The notes beneath the pieces are model-generated. The model saw nothing but the letters and a program-made list of their open reading frames with translations, was not told where the DNA came from and did no database searches. From Chitinophaga pinensis (GTDB taxonomy: Bacteria; Bacteroidota; Bacteroidia; Chitinophagales; Chitinophagaceae), in the NCBI GenBank assembly GCA_945877085.1, contig CAMCQV010000003.1:1-49055 (forward strand): a stretch of 49,055 nucleotides of DNA. Reading direction: 5' to 3'. Below are positions 1-8,795 of the stretch, piece after piece. Made by a program: the position numbers and the translations under genes. Every line of letters begins with the position of its first letter. Within the stretch, counting starts at the first letter, position 1.

Positions 1-20
1 ATTTAAATTTCCTTCAAATT

Positions 21-992
21 TTAATTTTTGCCCTTACGACTAATTACTTTCTTTGCAGCAGCAACAATGTTCACTGCATCCAATCCGTATTTAGTTAATA
101 ATTGATTCGGTGTACCACTCTCTCCAAATGTATCTTGTGTACCAATGAATTCAACAGGCACTGGATAATGTTTTGCAGCTGCTTGTGCTACCACATCGCC
201 CATGCCACCAATGACATTATGTTCTTCTGCGGTCACTACGCAACCTGTTTTCTTTAAGCTATTGATAATCGCTGCTTCGTCAAATGGTTTGATGGTATGC
301 AAGTTGATTACTTCTACACTGATGCCTTCTGCTTCTAATTGTTTTGCTGCTTCGATAGACTTCCAAACCAAGTGGCCACATGCAACAATCGTTACATCTG
401 TTCCTTCAGCTAATATTTGTGCCTTACCAATCACAAAATCAGATCCATCTTCCTTAGTGAAGTTGGGCCATTTTGGTCGACCAAATCTTAAGTACACTGG
501 GCCTTCATAACCTGCAATCATTTTTGTTGCAGCTTTTGTTTGGTTATAATCACATGGCACAATCACGGTCATGCCTGGTAACATTTTCATTAATCCAATG
601 TCTTCTAATATTTGATGTGTTGCGCCATCTTCTCCTAAAGTTAATCCTGCATGCGATGCACAAATTTTTACATTCTTATCTGAGTAGGCAACGCTTTGTC
701 TAATTTGATCATACACACGTCCTGTGCTGAATCCAGCAAATGTAGTGGTATAAGGAATTCTTCCGCCAATGGTTAAGCCAGCTGCAATACCAATCATATT
801 GGCTTCTGCAATGCCTACTTCAATGAATCGCTCTGGAAGTTCTTTCATCAATGGTCCTAGTTTAAAAGAACCAGCCAAGTCTGCAGTCAATACCACGACG
901 TTTTTATTTTCTCTCGCGATTTCTAAAATGCCATCTCCAAATCCCGCTCTTGTTTCTTTTTCGTTTTGAACTACGATATCTTTTGCGTTCAT
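21..992 (-). CDS. Transketolase, C-terminal subunit
   Basis: Second half of a two-subunit transketolase (pyrimidine-binding plus C-terminal domains), which with an N-terminal ThDP-binding subunit would move two-carbon units between sugar phosphates in the pentose phosphate pathway. The catalytic Glu lies in VGIAEANM (E63), followed by the phosphate-binding segment SHAGLTLGEDGATHQ (about 114-127) and a C-terminal domain from about residue 195. At 323 residues it has the usual length of stand-alone C subunits in Bacteroidota. The ATG start is clear. The N-terminal subunit, often the upstream neighbour, is not there: upstream is the half carB at 1069-2715. It may lie beyond the left edge or elsewhere. 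Family call is secure; the exact substrate is not proven. Confidence 0.93.
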   Translation of the reverse strand: MNAKDIVVQNEKETRAGFGDGILEIARENKNVVVLTADLAGSFKLGPLMKELPERFIEVGIAEANMIGIAAGLTIGGRIPYTTTFAGFSTGRVYDQIRQSVAYSDKNVKICASHAGLTLGEDGATHQILEDIGLMKMLPGMTVIVPCDYNQTKAATKMIAGYEGPVYLRFGRPKWPNFTKEDGSDFVIGKAQILAEGTDVTIVACGHLVWKSIEAAKQLEAEGISVEVINLHTIKPFDEAAIINSLKKTGCVVTAEEHNVIGGMGDVVAQAAAKHYPVPVEFIGTQDTFGESGTPNQLLTKYGLDAVNIVAAAKKVISRKGKN

Positions 993-1068
993 ATTGTTAG
1001 GTTATACTTTGAAATAAATTATTTTTTTTTAAACATTGAATTTTTAGTTTCAATGCATTTGGTTTCTC

Positions 1069-2715
1069 CTAGTTTTCGAAGGTTGAATAGAAGTAGGGCG
1101 TTTTTGCTTCAAACTCTGCAGCACAAGTATCTACCATTTTATATACCCTGGTAATACCCAATGCTTTTCTTTTTTCATACACTTCGTCGTCAGATACATT
1201 GCCTTGTAATACTTTAGCTATTTGTAAATCACTAAAGCCATGCTTCTTTGCTTCTTTCAAGGTTTCAGTTGGTAAACTTGCAAGCTCATACTTCGCAATT
1301 TCTTTTTCTATATCACAGATGATTCTGATTTGGTATAAGAACCAATTGTCTATCCCTGTTGCAGCCGCAATCGATCTTACTGTGGAGCCTTGCATCAAGG
1401 CATCTTTGATTCTGAAGATACGATCCCATTTTGGCGTCTTGATATATTCCATCAATTCTTCGTTCTTCATCAAACTCTTACCATAATAGCCCAATCCTAT
1501 TGCTTCGTTCTCTAAAGATTGACATGCTTTTTGAATCGCTTCTGTAAAGCTTCTTCCTATCGCCATCACTTCTCCCACACTCTTCATTTGTAATCCTAAT
1601 GTATCGTTGGCACCTTTGAATTTATCAAAATTCCATCTTGGTACTTTTACAATCACATAATCCAATGCTGGTTCAAAATAAGCAGAAGTGGTTTGTGTGA
1701 TTTGATTTTTTAATTCATCTAAATTGTATCCGATCGCCAATTTTGCTGCAATCTTTGCAATGGGATAGCCTGTTGCTTTGGATGCTAGTGCAGATGACCT
1801 TGACACACGTGGATTAATCTCCACTGCAATTAATTCCTCTGTGATGGGATTTTGTGCAAACTGCACATTACATCCACCAGAGAAATTACCTAAACTACGC
1901 ATCATCAACATGGCTTTGTTACGCATGTCTTGAAAAGCCGTATCACTCAATGTCATTGCTGGTGCAACAGTAATTGAATCTCCTGTATGCACACCCATTG
2001 GATCCAAGTTCTCTACAGTACATATAATTACTACGTTATCCGCCTGGTCTCTTAATAATTCTAATTCATATTCTTTCCATCCCAACACGGCTTTCTCTAC
2101 CAATACTTCGTGCATTGGGGACGCTTTCAAGCCTCTTTCTAATGCAGCATCTAGTTCACTTGCATCATGTACAAATCCGCCACCTGTTCCGCCTAATGTA
2201 AAAGATGGACGAATCACTAATGGAAAGCCAATCACTTGCGCAAATTCTTTTCCTTCTAAAAAACTATTTGCCACTTTACTTGGCGCCACTGCGATTCCAA
2301 TTTTCACCATCAATTGTCTAAATAATTCTCTGTCTTCTGCAGTATTGATTGCGGCTACATCCACACCAATCATTCTACAATTGTATTGCTCCCAGATGCC
2401 TAATTCGTCTGCTTCCTTACATAGGTTCAATGCTGTTTGTCCACCCATAGTAGGTAGGACTGCGTCTATTTGATTCTCTTTTAAAATTTGCTCTATACTT
2501 TCTATCGTCAATGGCAATAAATAAACCTTATCCGCCATCATTGGGTCCGTCATGATCGTGGCTGGATTGCTATTGATCAAAATCACTTTAATACCCTCTT
2601 CTCTCAAAGAACGAGCGGCTTGTGATCCTGAATAGTCAAACTCGCAGGCCTGTCCAATAATGATGGGTCCAGAACCTACAATTAAAATGGATTTGATGGT
2701 AATATCTCTTGGCAT
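1069..2715 (-). CDS. carB: Carbamoyl-phosphate synthase large subunit, N-terminal half only
   Basis: Corresponds to the carboxyphosphate-forming ATP-grasp half plus oligomerisation domain of CarB, which uses bicarbonate, ATP and glutamine-derived ammonia for arginine and pyrimidine synthesis. Visible motifs are GSGPIIIGQACEFDYSG (14-30), the ATP-grasp loop RPSFTLGGTGGGF (169-181) and the metal-binding EINPRVSRSSALASKATGYP. The protein is 548 residues, whereas full CarB is about 1070. It stops just after KTPYFYSTFEN, where the link to the second half normally begins. Only 76 bases separate it from the transketolase gene, so the C-terminal half (carbamate kinase-like ATP-grasp and allosteric domain) is not adjacent. 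No frameshift remnant is visible. Natural split halves are known in some thermophiles; here fission or loss cannot be told apart without the genome. Confidence 0.88.
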   Translation of the reverse strand: MPRDITIKSILIVGSGPIIIGQACEFDYSGSQAARSLREEGIKVILINSNPATIMTDPMMADKVYLLPLTIESIEQILKENQIDAVLPTMGGQTALNLCKEADELGIWEQYNCRMIGVDVAAINTAEDRELFRQLMVKIGIAVAPSKVANSFLEGKEFAQVIGFPLVIRPSFTLGGTGGGFVHDASELDAALERGLKASPMHEVLVEKAVLGWKEYELELLRDQADNVVIICTVENLDPMGVHTGDSITVAPAMTLSDTAFQDMRNKAMLMMRSLGNFSGGCNVQFAQNPITEELIAVEINPRVSRSSALASKATGYPIAKIAAKLAIGYNLDELKNQITQTTSAYFEPALDYVIVKVPRWNFDKFKGANDTLGLQMKSVGEVMAIGRSFTEAIQKACQSLENEAIGLGYYGKSLMKNEELMEYIKTPKWDRIFRIKDALMQGSTVRSIAAATGIDNWFLYQIRIICDIEKEIAKYELASLPTETLKEAKKHGFSDLQIAKVLQGNVSDDEVYEKRKALGITRVYKMVDTCAAEFEAKTPYFYSTFEN

Positions 2716-2720
2716 GGCTA

Positions 2721-2728
2721 CAAAAATA
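2721..2728 (-). promoter_or_regulatory. Bacteroidota -7 box just before carB
   Basis: On the minus strand TATTTTTG matches TAnnTTTG exactly and ends five bases before the carB ATG. Used as a promoter it would give an almost leaderless mRNA. A second exact match, TAGATTTG, lies at 2738-2745 and would give a leader of about 18 bases. No convincing -33 TTTG is seen at the usual spacing for either. Confidence 0.4.
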
Positions 2729-2829
2729 TAAATTGTGCAAATCTATTAATTTTTGGCTGCATTCGGCCCATTTTATGTGAAACAATTTTCTCCTTTTTAA
2801 TTCGTATCTTCACCACAATACAAATTGTT

Positions 2830-3294
2830 ATGGCAGTAATTAAAGAAGGGGCTAAGGCACCCGCATTCAAAGGCGCCGATCAACACGGAAAAACAGTCTC
2901 AATCGCCGATTTCAAAGGGCAAAAATTGGTTTTATACTTCTATCCAAAGGACGATACGCCAGGTTGTACAGCGCAGGCTTGCAATTTGCGTGATAATTAT
3001 AAGAAATTGATTAAGAAGGGTATCGCTATTTTAGGGGTCAGTGTAGACTCTGTGGCTTCCCATGTAAAATTCATCGATAAATACGAGCTTCCTTTTTCTT
3101 TAATCGCGGACGAAGACAAGAAAATCGTTGACAAATACAATCTTTGGGGTCAAAAGAAGTTCATGGGTAAGACCTATATGGGCACGACCAGAACCACTTT
3201 TTTAATTGACGAAGCTGGGATGGTGCAGCATATCATTGAAAAGCCAGATACAAAAGACCACACTGCTGAGATTTTAGCTATTTCTGGTTGGTAG
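2830..3294 (+). CDS. bcp: Thioredoxin-dependent thiol peroxidase (BCP-type peroxiredoxin)
   Basis: Cytoplasmic peroxiredoxin that reduces hydrogen peroxide and organic hydroperoxides using thioredoxin. The active-site signature PKDDTPGCTAQAC (39-51) places the peroxidatic Cys at 46 and the resolving Cys at 51, the atypical 2-Cys arrangement of BCP. T43 and the active-site Arg at 121 (GTTRTTF) complete the catalytic set. The usual Glu of PGCTxE is Gln here (Q49). Length (154) is normal for BCP. The gene is monocistronic, diverging from carB and converging on feoB, which fits independent regulation. Function is secure from the motifs. Confidence 0.96.
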   Translation: MAVIKEGAKAPAFKGADQHGKTVSIADFKGQKLVLYFYPKDDTPGCTAQACNLRDNYKKLIKKGIAILGVSVDSVASHVKFIDKYELPFSLIADEDKKIVDKYNLWGQKKFMGKTYMGTTRTTFLIDEAGMVQHIIEKPDTKDHTAEILAISGW

Positions 3295-3323
3295 GTTAGG
3301 TTCCGATAGGTGCTTATTCAATT

Positions 3324-5444
3324 TTACTTCGCAATCACATAAGTCAGCCAGCTTAATACATAAGCCAGCCCTGTCATCATAAAGAATTGAATGGTTGGCC
3401 ATTTCCAGGTACCTGTTTCTCTTTTCACAATGGCTAGCGTACTCATACATTGCATCGCAAGTACATAAAATACCATTAAAGAAAGTGCTGTGGCTAAACT
3501 ATAGACGGGTTTGCCATCTGGCCAAACTGATGCACGTAATTTTTCTCTTAAGCTGCTATTATTATCTTCCTCCACGCTATATAAAGTAGCCATGGTGCCT
3601 ACGAATACTTCGCGTGCAGCAAAAGAGGTAATTAAGGCGATGCCAATTTTCCAATCATAACCAAGTGGCTTAATGACTGGTTCTATTTTTTTACCTAAAA
3701 TACCAGCATAAGAATTGGCGAGCTTGTCGGTATTGTATTGTTTTTCTAATTGTGCTGCTTGCGTCGGATTACTTTTTACAGCCATCGAATATGCTGCATT
3801 GAGCTGATCCATTTTTTCACTTGGTCCATAAGAGCTCAAGAACCACAACAACAAACTAATCATGATGATTACTTTACCTGCATCTACCACAAATATTTTT
3901 GCTTTTTGTATCATCGTCATGCCTACATTGCCCCAGCGTGGTGCACGGTATACGGGTAGTTCTAAAATAAAATAACTTTTCTCTTTGACCTTGATAAAAA
4001 ACTTAAGAATAAAGCTTGCTACAAGCGCCATGACAATCCCTAATAAATACAGTGCCATCATCACCAAGCCTTGTAAACTTAAAAAACCAAAATACATGGT
4101 ATTGTCTATCACCAAAGAAATTAAAATAGTGTACACGGGTAGTCTTGCGCTACAACTCATAAATGGTGTTACTAAAATAGTGAGTAAGCGCTCTTTTTTA
4201 TTTTCAATATTTCTAGCACTCATGATAGCAGGAACAGCGCAAGCAAAACCACTAATCATCGGCATCACACTCTTGCCATTCAATCCTACTTTACGCATAA
4301 GCTTGTCACTTAAGAAACTGATCCTAGCCATATAGCCCGTGTCTTCCAGCAAAGTGATGAGTCCAAATAAGATCATAATTTGTGGCACAAAAATCACAAT
4401 GCCACCAATACCTGCAACAAATCCATTGACCAACAAATCCTGCCACCAGGCTTGAGGTAATGTCTCATTTAAATAAGTGGTGATATTGGTGAAAATCCAT
4501 TCAATGCCATCCATTGGGAAGGATGCCATCCAGAACACAGACTGAAACAATAAAAACAACACACTCAATAGAATAATATATCCTCCTACACGGTGTAATA
4601 AAATATTGTCTAACCGATCTGTTCTTTTTTTCTTCGCAGTTGGATCAGGCTCCGTCACCCATTTTTTCATCAACTCTTGAATGCGCTGATAACGTTGTAA
4701 TATTTCTTGTGCCTGCGTTTTAGTATGGTTAAAATCGGTTTCAATTTCAATCTGCTCTATGTTTTCTTGCATTTCTTGGTCCAAAGGAAAAGTTTCATGA
4801 TGCATCAGATAATGCAAAGCAGCATAATCACTATGTGTTGGGTAAGTTTTTTTGAATGCATCAATTGCAGCAGGGGCAAGGTTTTTATTGTCAATGAAAC
4901 TTTCTTGATTTCTTGAACGTGGTGTTTCAATTATTTGCCCCAATACCCTTTTTAATTCTCCTAAGCCTTTATTTTTTCTTGCATCTACTGCAACAACAGG
5001 AATACCCAAATCGAATTGTAGTCCAGCAATATCAATTTTAATGCCCTTTTTTTGTGCCAAGTCATTCATGGTCAGTGCCAAGACTACTGGAATTTTTAAA
5101 TCTATAATTTGACTACAAAAAAGTAAATTTCTTTTTAAATTACTTGCATCTGCAATTAATAAAATCACATCTGTTTTTACCTCTTCGTCTACACCCATCA
5201 ACACTCGGTAGGCCACCCATTCGTCTTCTCTTTTTGGATAAAAACTATATGTGCCAGGTAGGTCAATTAAAGTGCTTTCGTGTGGTCCAATTTTTAGATC
5301 CCCTGTTTTCTTATCTACGGTTACACCAGGAAAATTGCCTACTTTTTGTTGTAAACCTGTTAAGGCATTAAAAAGCGAACTTTTTCCACTGTTGGGATTC
5401 CCCACTAAGGCGATATGTATACCTGCTTTCACGATTGGTCGCAA
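3324..5444 (-). CDS. feoB: Ferrous iron transporter FeoB
   Basis: Inner-membrane Fe(II) importer with an N-terminal GTPase. G1 is GNPNSGKSS (15-23) and G3 is DLPG (61-64). The G4 position reads TMND (125-128) where FeoB normally has NxxD. After a helical linker (about 180-280) come the Gate segments with many membrane helices, including MISGFACAVPAIMSARN and TSFAAREVF, both typical of FeoB. Length (706) is normal. No feoA precedes it; the upstream neighbour diverges. The longest reading frame begins at TTG (5444); GTG at 5432, giving MKAGIHIALVG, is an equally good start. Some Bacteroidota have FeoA fused to FeoB, but none is visible here. Confidence 0.95.
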   Translation of the reverse strand: MRPIVKAGIHIALVGNPNSGKSSLFNALTGLQQKVGNFPGVTVDKKTGDLKIGPHESTLIDLPGTYSFYPKREDEWVAYRVLMGVDEEVKTDVILLIADASNLKRNLLFCSQIIDLKIPVVLALTMNDLAQKKGIKIDIAGLQFDLGIPVVAVDARKNKGLGELKRVLGQIIETPRSRNQESFIDNKNLAPAAIDAFKKTYPTHSDYAALHYLMHHETFPLDQEMQENIEQIEIETDFNHTKTQAQEILQRYQRIQELMKKWVTEPDPTAKKKRTDRLDNILLHRVGGYIILLSVLFLLFQSVFWMASFPMDGIEWIFTNITTYLNETLPQAWWQDLLVNGFVAGIGGIVIFVPQIMILFGLITLLEDTGYMARISFLSDKLMRKVGLNGKSVMPMISGFACAVPAIMSARNIENKKERLLTILVTPFMSCSARLPVYTILISLVIDNTMYFGFLSLQGLVMMALYLLGIVMALVASFILKFFIKVKEKSYFILELPVYRAPRWGNVGMTMIQKAKIFVVDAGKVIIMISLLLWFLSSYGPSEKMDQLNAAYSMAVKSNPTQAAQLEKQYNTDKLANSYAGILGKKIEPVIKPLGYDWKIGIALITSFAAREVFVGTMATLYSVEEDNNSSLREKLRASVWPDGKPVYSLATALSLMVFYVLAMQCMSTLAIVKRETGTWKWPTIQFFMMTGLAYVLSWLTYVIAK

Positions 5445-5582
5445 AGCTAGCCATTAAGCATAGGGACTACTTACGAAATTAGAAATTGAAACCTTTTAAA
5501 ATGTATCACTTTTAGCAGTTTTTGATCCAATAGACGATAAAACTAGTCTTCATTGCTTAATTTTATAGTTCAAACACGATCT

Positions 5583-7223
5583 ATGCGTTTAATTATTACC
5601 TCCCTCATGCTATTTGTAACCTTCTTTGGTCTAGCTCAAAAGCAAAATAAGGGAGATCGTCAGCTGATAAAAAACTTAAAATTACACGTTCAATATTTAG
5701 CGAGTGATGTGCTTGAAGGACGTCGCGCGGGAAGCGATGGAGAGCAAAAAGCAGTCGATTATATCATTGCACAATATGAAAGCGCTGGATTACAGCCCAT
5801 GGGGACTCAAGGATTTATTCAAGCATTCCCAATCAATGAAGGAAAAAAATGGGGTGAAAATGCATTTTTAAAAGTGAATCAACAATCGATGGATTTTGGT
5901 ACTGATTTTTTTACAGTATCTACCGGATTGAATGGTCAATTTACAACTAAGTCAACCCTTGCTTTAGAAGAAGCTGGCCAAGTTTGGTTTAAAGATGTAC
6001 AAGAAGTTTTAGAAGAACAAGAAAGTAACCCGCATTTTGATTTACAAGATTGGATCAAGACATCTGCTAATAATATGAAAGCAAAAAATGCAAAAGCATT
6101 ATTTCTTTATAATAGCGGTACTTTGGTGGACAATATTCAATTTAATAAGTTTGATACAAGCGCTGCGCTAGCCATACCAGTTGTCTATATCACTAAAGAC
6201 GGATTTAAAAAGTACTTTAATGATGCATTGGGCACATTTGATATTGAGGCTAATTTAATTTTAACGCCACAAATTAGAATAGGAAAAAATGTAGTGGCAT
6301 ACATTGATAATAAAGCTGGACATACTGTTGTGTTGGGTGCGCATGTAGATCACTTAGGATACAATCAAGACAAAAATGCATTGGATATTAACAATGATAT
6401 CCGCAATGGTGCCGACGACAATGCCAGTGGTACTGCGGCTTTGATCGAATTGGCTAAAGCATTAAACAAAGCTTCTATACAAGGGGATGCCTACAATAAA
6501 AACAATTATTTGATCATTCATTTCTCTGCCGAAGAACTTGGTTTAATAGGAAGCAAGTATTGGTTAGACCATCCAACCATTCAAACTAATTTAAATTACA
6601 TGGTGAATATGGATATGGTGGGTAGGTATGACGCAACTAAAAGAATGAGTCTTGGTGGATATGGCACTTCGAGCAAGTGGTCCGAAATTATTTCTAAAAC
6701 ACCTACTACTATATTGTACACCATTGATAGTGCTGGTACTGGTCCAAGTGATCATGCAAGTTTTTACAGAAAAGATATGCCTGTATTATTTATGTTCACA
6801 GGCAGCCATGCAGATTATCATAAAGCAACAGACGATTGGGATAAAATTAATTATGTGGGTCAAAAAGATATTCTACGTTTTGTTCAAGGAATTATTCAAA
6901 CAACCAATACCTATGGTAAACTTGATTTCTTAAAAACACGCGAAGCTGCAATGGGCCGTAGTACTAAGTTTACAGTGAGCTTAGGTGTGATGCCGGATTA
7001 TGCGTATACGGGCACTGGGCTTAGGATTGAGGGCGCTTCTGCCGGAAAATTAGGCGAAAAATTAGGACTTAAAGCGGGTGATATTTTATTGCAAATGGGC
7101 GACTATAAGTTCATTGATGTGATGAGTTATATGACGACATTATCTAAGTTTAAAAAAGGGGATAGCACTTTTTTAATTTACAAAAGAGGAACAGAAGAAA
7201 TTAAAGTAGATATTGTATTTTAA
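5583..7223 (+). CDS. Secreted M28-family zinc aminopeptidase with C-terminal PDZ domain
   Basis: Exported metallopeptidase, probably trimming peptides in the periplasm or outside the cell. The start is ATG 5583 rather than the upstream TTG at 5553, because it places a clean Sec signal peptide (MRLIITSLMLFVTFFGLAQ) at the N-terminus. Zinc ligands of the M28 fold appear in order: AHVDH (about residue 255), GADDNASG (about 276), the catalytic and ligand pair SAEELG (about 316), NMDMVGR (about 341) and the final His in HADYHKATDDWD (about 410). A protease-associated-type insert precedes the catalytic core. Residues about 466-540 form a PDZ domain (SAGKLGEKLGLKAGDILLQ), a common arrangement in Bacteroidota M28 enzymes. 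Substrate unknown. Confidence 0.92.
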   Translation: MRLIITSLMLFVTFFGLAQKQNKGDRQLIKNLKLHVQYLASDVLEGRRAGSDGEQKAVDYIIAQYESAGLQPMGTQGFIQAFPINEGKKWGENAFLKVNQQSMDFGTDFFTVSTGLNGQFTTKSTLALEEAGQVWFKDVQEVLEEQESNPHFDLQDWIKTSANNMKAKNAKALFLYNSGTLVDNIQFNKFDTSAALAIPVVYITKDGFKKYFNDALGTFDIEANLILTPQIRIGKNVVAYIDNKAGHTVVLGAHVDHLGYNQDKNALDINNDIRNGADDNASGTAALIELAKALNKASIQGDAYNKNNYLIIHFSAEELGLIGSKYWLDHPTIQTNLNYMVNMDMVGRYDATKRMSLGGYGTSSKWSEIISKTPTTILYTIDSAGTGPSDHASFYRKDMPVLFMFTGSHADYHKATDDWDKINYVGQKDILRFVQGIIQTTNTYGKLDFLKTREAAMGRSTKFTVSLGVMPDYAYTGTGLRIEGASAGKLGEKLGLKAGDILLQMGDYKFIDVMSYMTTLSKFKKGDSTFLIYKRGTEEIKVDIVF

Positions 7224-7266
7224 TTTTAAGAAAACCTACATTTATTAAACCGATATATTTATTCTT

Positions 7267-7710
7267 GTGAGTGCAAAAATTATTTTAAACCAGGACGAGA
7301 TTAATGAACAAGATTTTGAGGGCTCTCGAATCTTGGGTATCACTGCACCTATTAAAAATTATCAGTTTTGTATTTTACTGAATCAGTATATGGGTTTTGA
7401 ATTTAGGTTCAATCCCAACCATGAAATTGCATTGAAAAGAAAAAATAGGACCTATTATTTTTCAATGTACGAAGGTTATGAACCCAATACCACCATTGGC
7501 CATTTTGTATACCATAATCAATTTGATGGAGAGTATTTATTGCCCGAATTAAAACACATGGATTTCATCTGGTGGATCCGTGGTGAATGGATTGAAGATG
7601 AAAAAGTAAAAGATATTTTATACACCATAAGAAATATCAAAGGTGTTCAATTGGTTGCAGAGCTCACGCCTGAACAAATCAAAAACAAAGGCCATTTGAT
7701 TTTTGAATAA
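7267..7710 (+). CDS. IPExxxVDY-family protein
   Basis: Small conserved protein largely limited to Bacteroidota, of unknown function. The recognisable features are the central ILGITAPIKNYQFCILLNQY block (about 20-39) and the late LPELKHMDF, a variant of the family's IPExxxVDY signature. There is no signal peptide or membrane helix, so it is probably cytoplasmic. The start appears to be GTG (7267), as there is no in-frame ATG before the conserved block. It is 147 residues, within the family range. It follows the M28 peptidase by 43 bases and converges on selD; this context does not suggest a role. Confidence 0.75.
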   Translation: MSAKIILNQDEINEQDFEGSRILGITAPIKNYQFCILLNQYMGFEFRFNPNHEIALKRKNRTYYFSMYEGYEPNTTIGHFVYHNQFDGEYLLPELKHMDFIWWIRGEWIEDEKVKDILYTIRNIKGVQLVAELTPEQIKNKGHLIFE

Positions 7711-7716
7711 CGATTA

Positions 7717-8787
7717 CTAAGCATTTACTTGAATTCTTTTTGCTTCAGCTTCCGTGCAAACGCCTATGGGGTCTGTGTTTTCGATCCCTGCTGCTTTTAA
7801 AATTGATTGAACTTCTTCCAGTGCTTCTGGCGATACAGCAATCAATAATCCACCATTGGTTTGCGGGTCAGGTAAAATTTGAAATGCTTCCATCACATTC
7901 ACACCGGCACCAAAAGCAACTTGTTGATTGTAGGCATTCCAATTTCTATAAGTGGCATCAGGGATTGCTTTTTGAGGGATGTATTTTTTTGTAGCATCTA
8001 AAATAGGTAATTGATTATAATGAATCGTCGCACCTAATCCACTGCCTTCCATCATCTCAATTAAATGTCCTAAAATACCAAAGCCTGTGACATCCGTCAT
8101 CGCATGCACCCCTTTAATTTTTCCGAGTGTAGCACCAACTTTATTTAAAGTAGTTAATTGTTTCACCAATAATTCAAGGTCTGCAGGTTCAATCAAACTT
8201 TTTTTCTGAGCTGTAGCTAAAATACCTACACCCAAAGGTTTTGTTAACAATAAAATATCGCCTGCTTTTGCGCTGTTGTTTCTTTTTAAATTTTCGATGG
8301 CTACCATACCGTTTACTACCAACCCAAAAATGGGGTCCTTACTATCTATACTATGTCCACCTGCCATCACAATGCCTGCTTCAGCACAAACAGCCCTTGC
8401 ACCCGCCATGACTTCTTGTGCAGCTGAAACAGGAATCGTGTCTATTGGCCAACCCAAAACTGCTAATGCAAATAGGGGACTGCCGCCCATTGCATAGACA
8501 TCACTGATGGCATTGGCTGCTGCAATTTGTCCAAACTGAAATGGATCATCAACTATTGGTAAAAAGAAATCTGTGGTACTGATTAATGCATTTTGTTCAT
8601 CTATCTGATAAACCGCTGCGTCATCTTTAGTGTCGTTACCTACCAATAATTTTGGTGTACTTATACCTACACTATGTTGTGCCAATATCTCTGAAAGTAT
8701 TGCAGGGGCTATTTTACAGCCGCATCCAGCTCCTTTAGAATATTGTGTTAATGCTATTTTTGTATTTTGTTCTGTAGTTGTACTCAT
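7717..8787 (-). CDS. selD: Selenide, water dikinase (selenophosphate synthase)
   Basis: Makes selenophosphate from selenide and ATP, the selenium donor for selenocysteine and for 2-selenouridine in tRNA. The N-terminal glycine-rich loop GAGCGCK (19-25) holds the catalytic Cys22 and Lys25, so this is the Cys rather than the Sec form. ATP- and metal-binding AIRS-type motifs follow (STTDFF, AANAISDVYAMGG, MAGGHS, DVTGFGILGH). The length of 356 is normal. It starts eight bases after birA ends, so the two are probably cotranscribed. No selA, selB, mnmH or selenoprotein is in the window, leaving the use of selenophosphate open. Confidence 0.96.
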   Translation of the reverse strand: MSTTTEQNTKIALTQYSKGAGCGCKIAPAILSEILAQHSVGISTPKLLVGNDTKDDAAVYQIDEQNALISTTDFFLPIVDDPFQFGQIAAANAISDVYAMGGSPLFALAVLGWPIDTIPVSAAQEVMAGARAVCAEAGIVMAGGHSIDSKDPIFGLVVNGMVAIENLKRNNSAKAGDILLLTKPLGVGILATAQKKSLIEPADLELLVKQLTTLNKVGATLGKIKGVHAMTDVTGFGILGHLIEMMEGSGLGATIHYNQLPILDATKKYIPQKAIPDATYRNWNAYNQQVAFGAGVNVMEAFQILPDPQTNGGLLIAVSPEALEEVQSILKAAGIENTDPIGVCTEAEAKRIQVNA

Positions 8788-8795
8788 TGTTGAAT

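Noticed and set aside
1035-1056. Terminator between carB and transketolase
   Set aside because: CATTGAA and TTCAATG can pair (seven pairs), but no T-run follows on the minus strand; it could be chance in AT-rich DNA.
993-1068. Frameshifted continuation of carB
   Set aside because: The 76 bases after the stop hold no CarB-like sequence in any frame and run straight into the transketolase start, so a simple frameshift does not explain the truncation.
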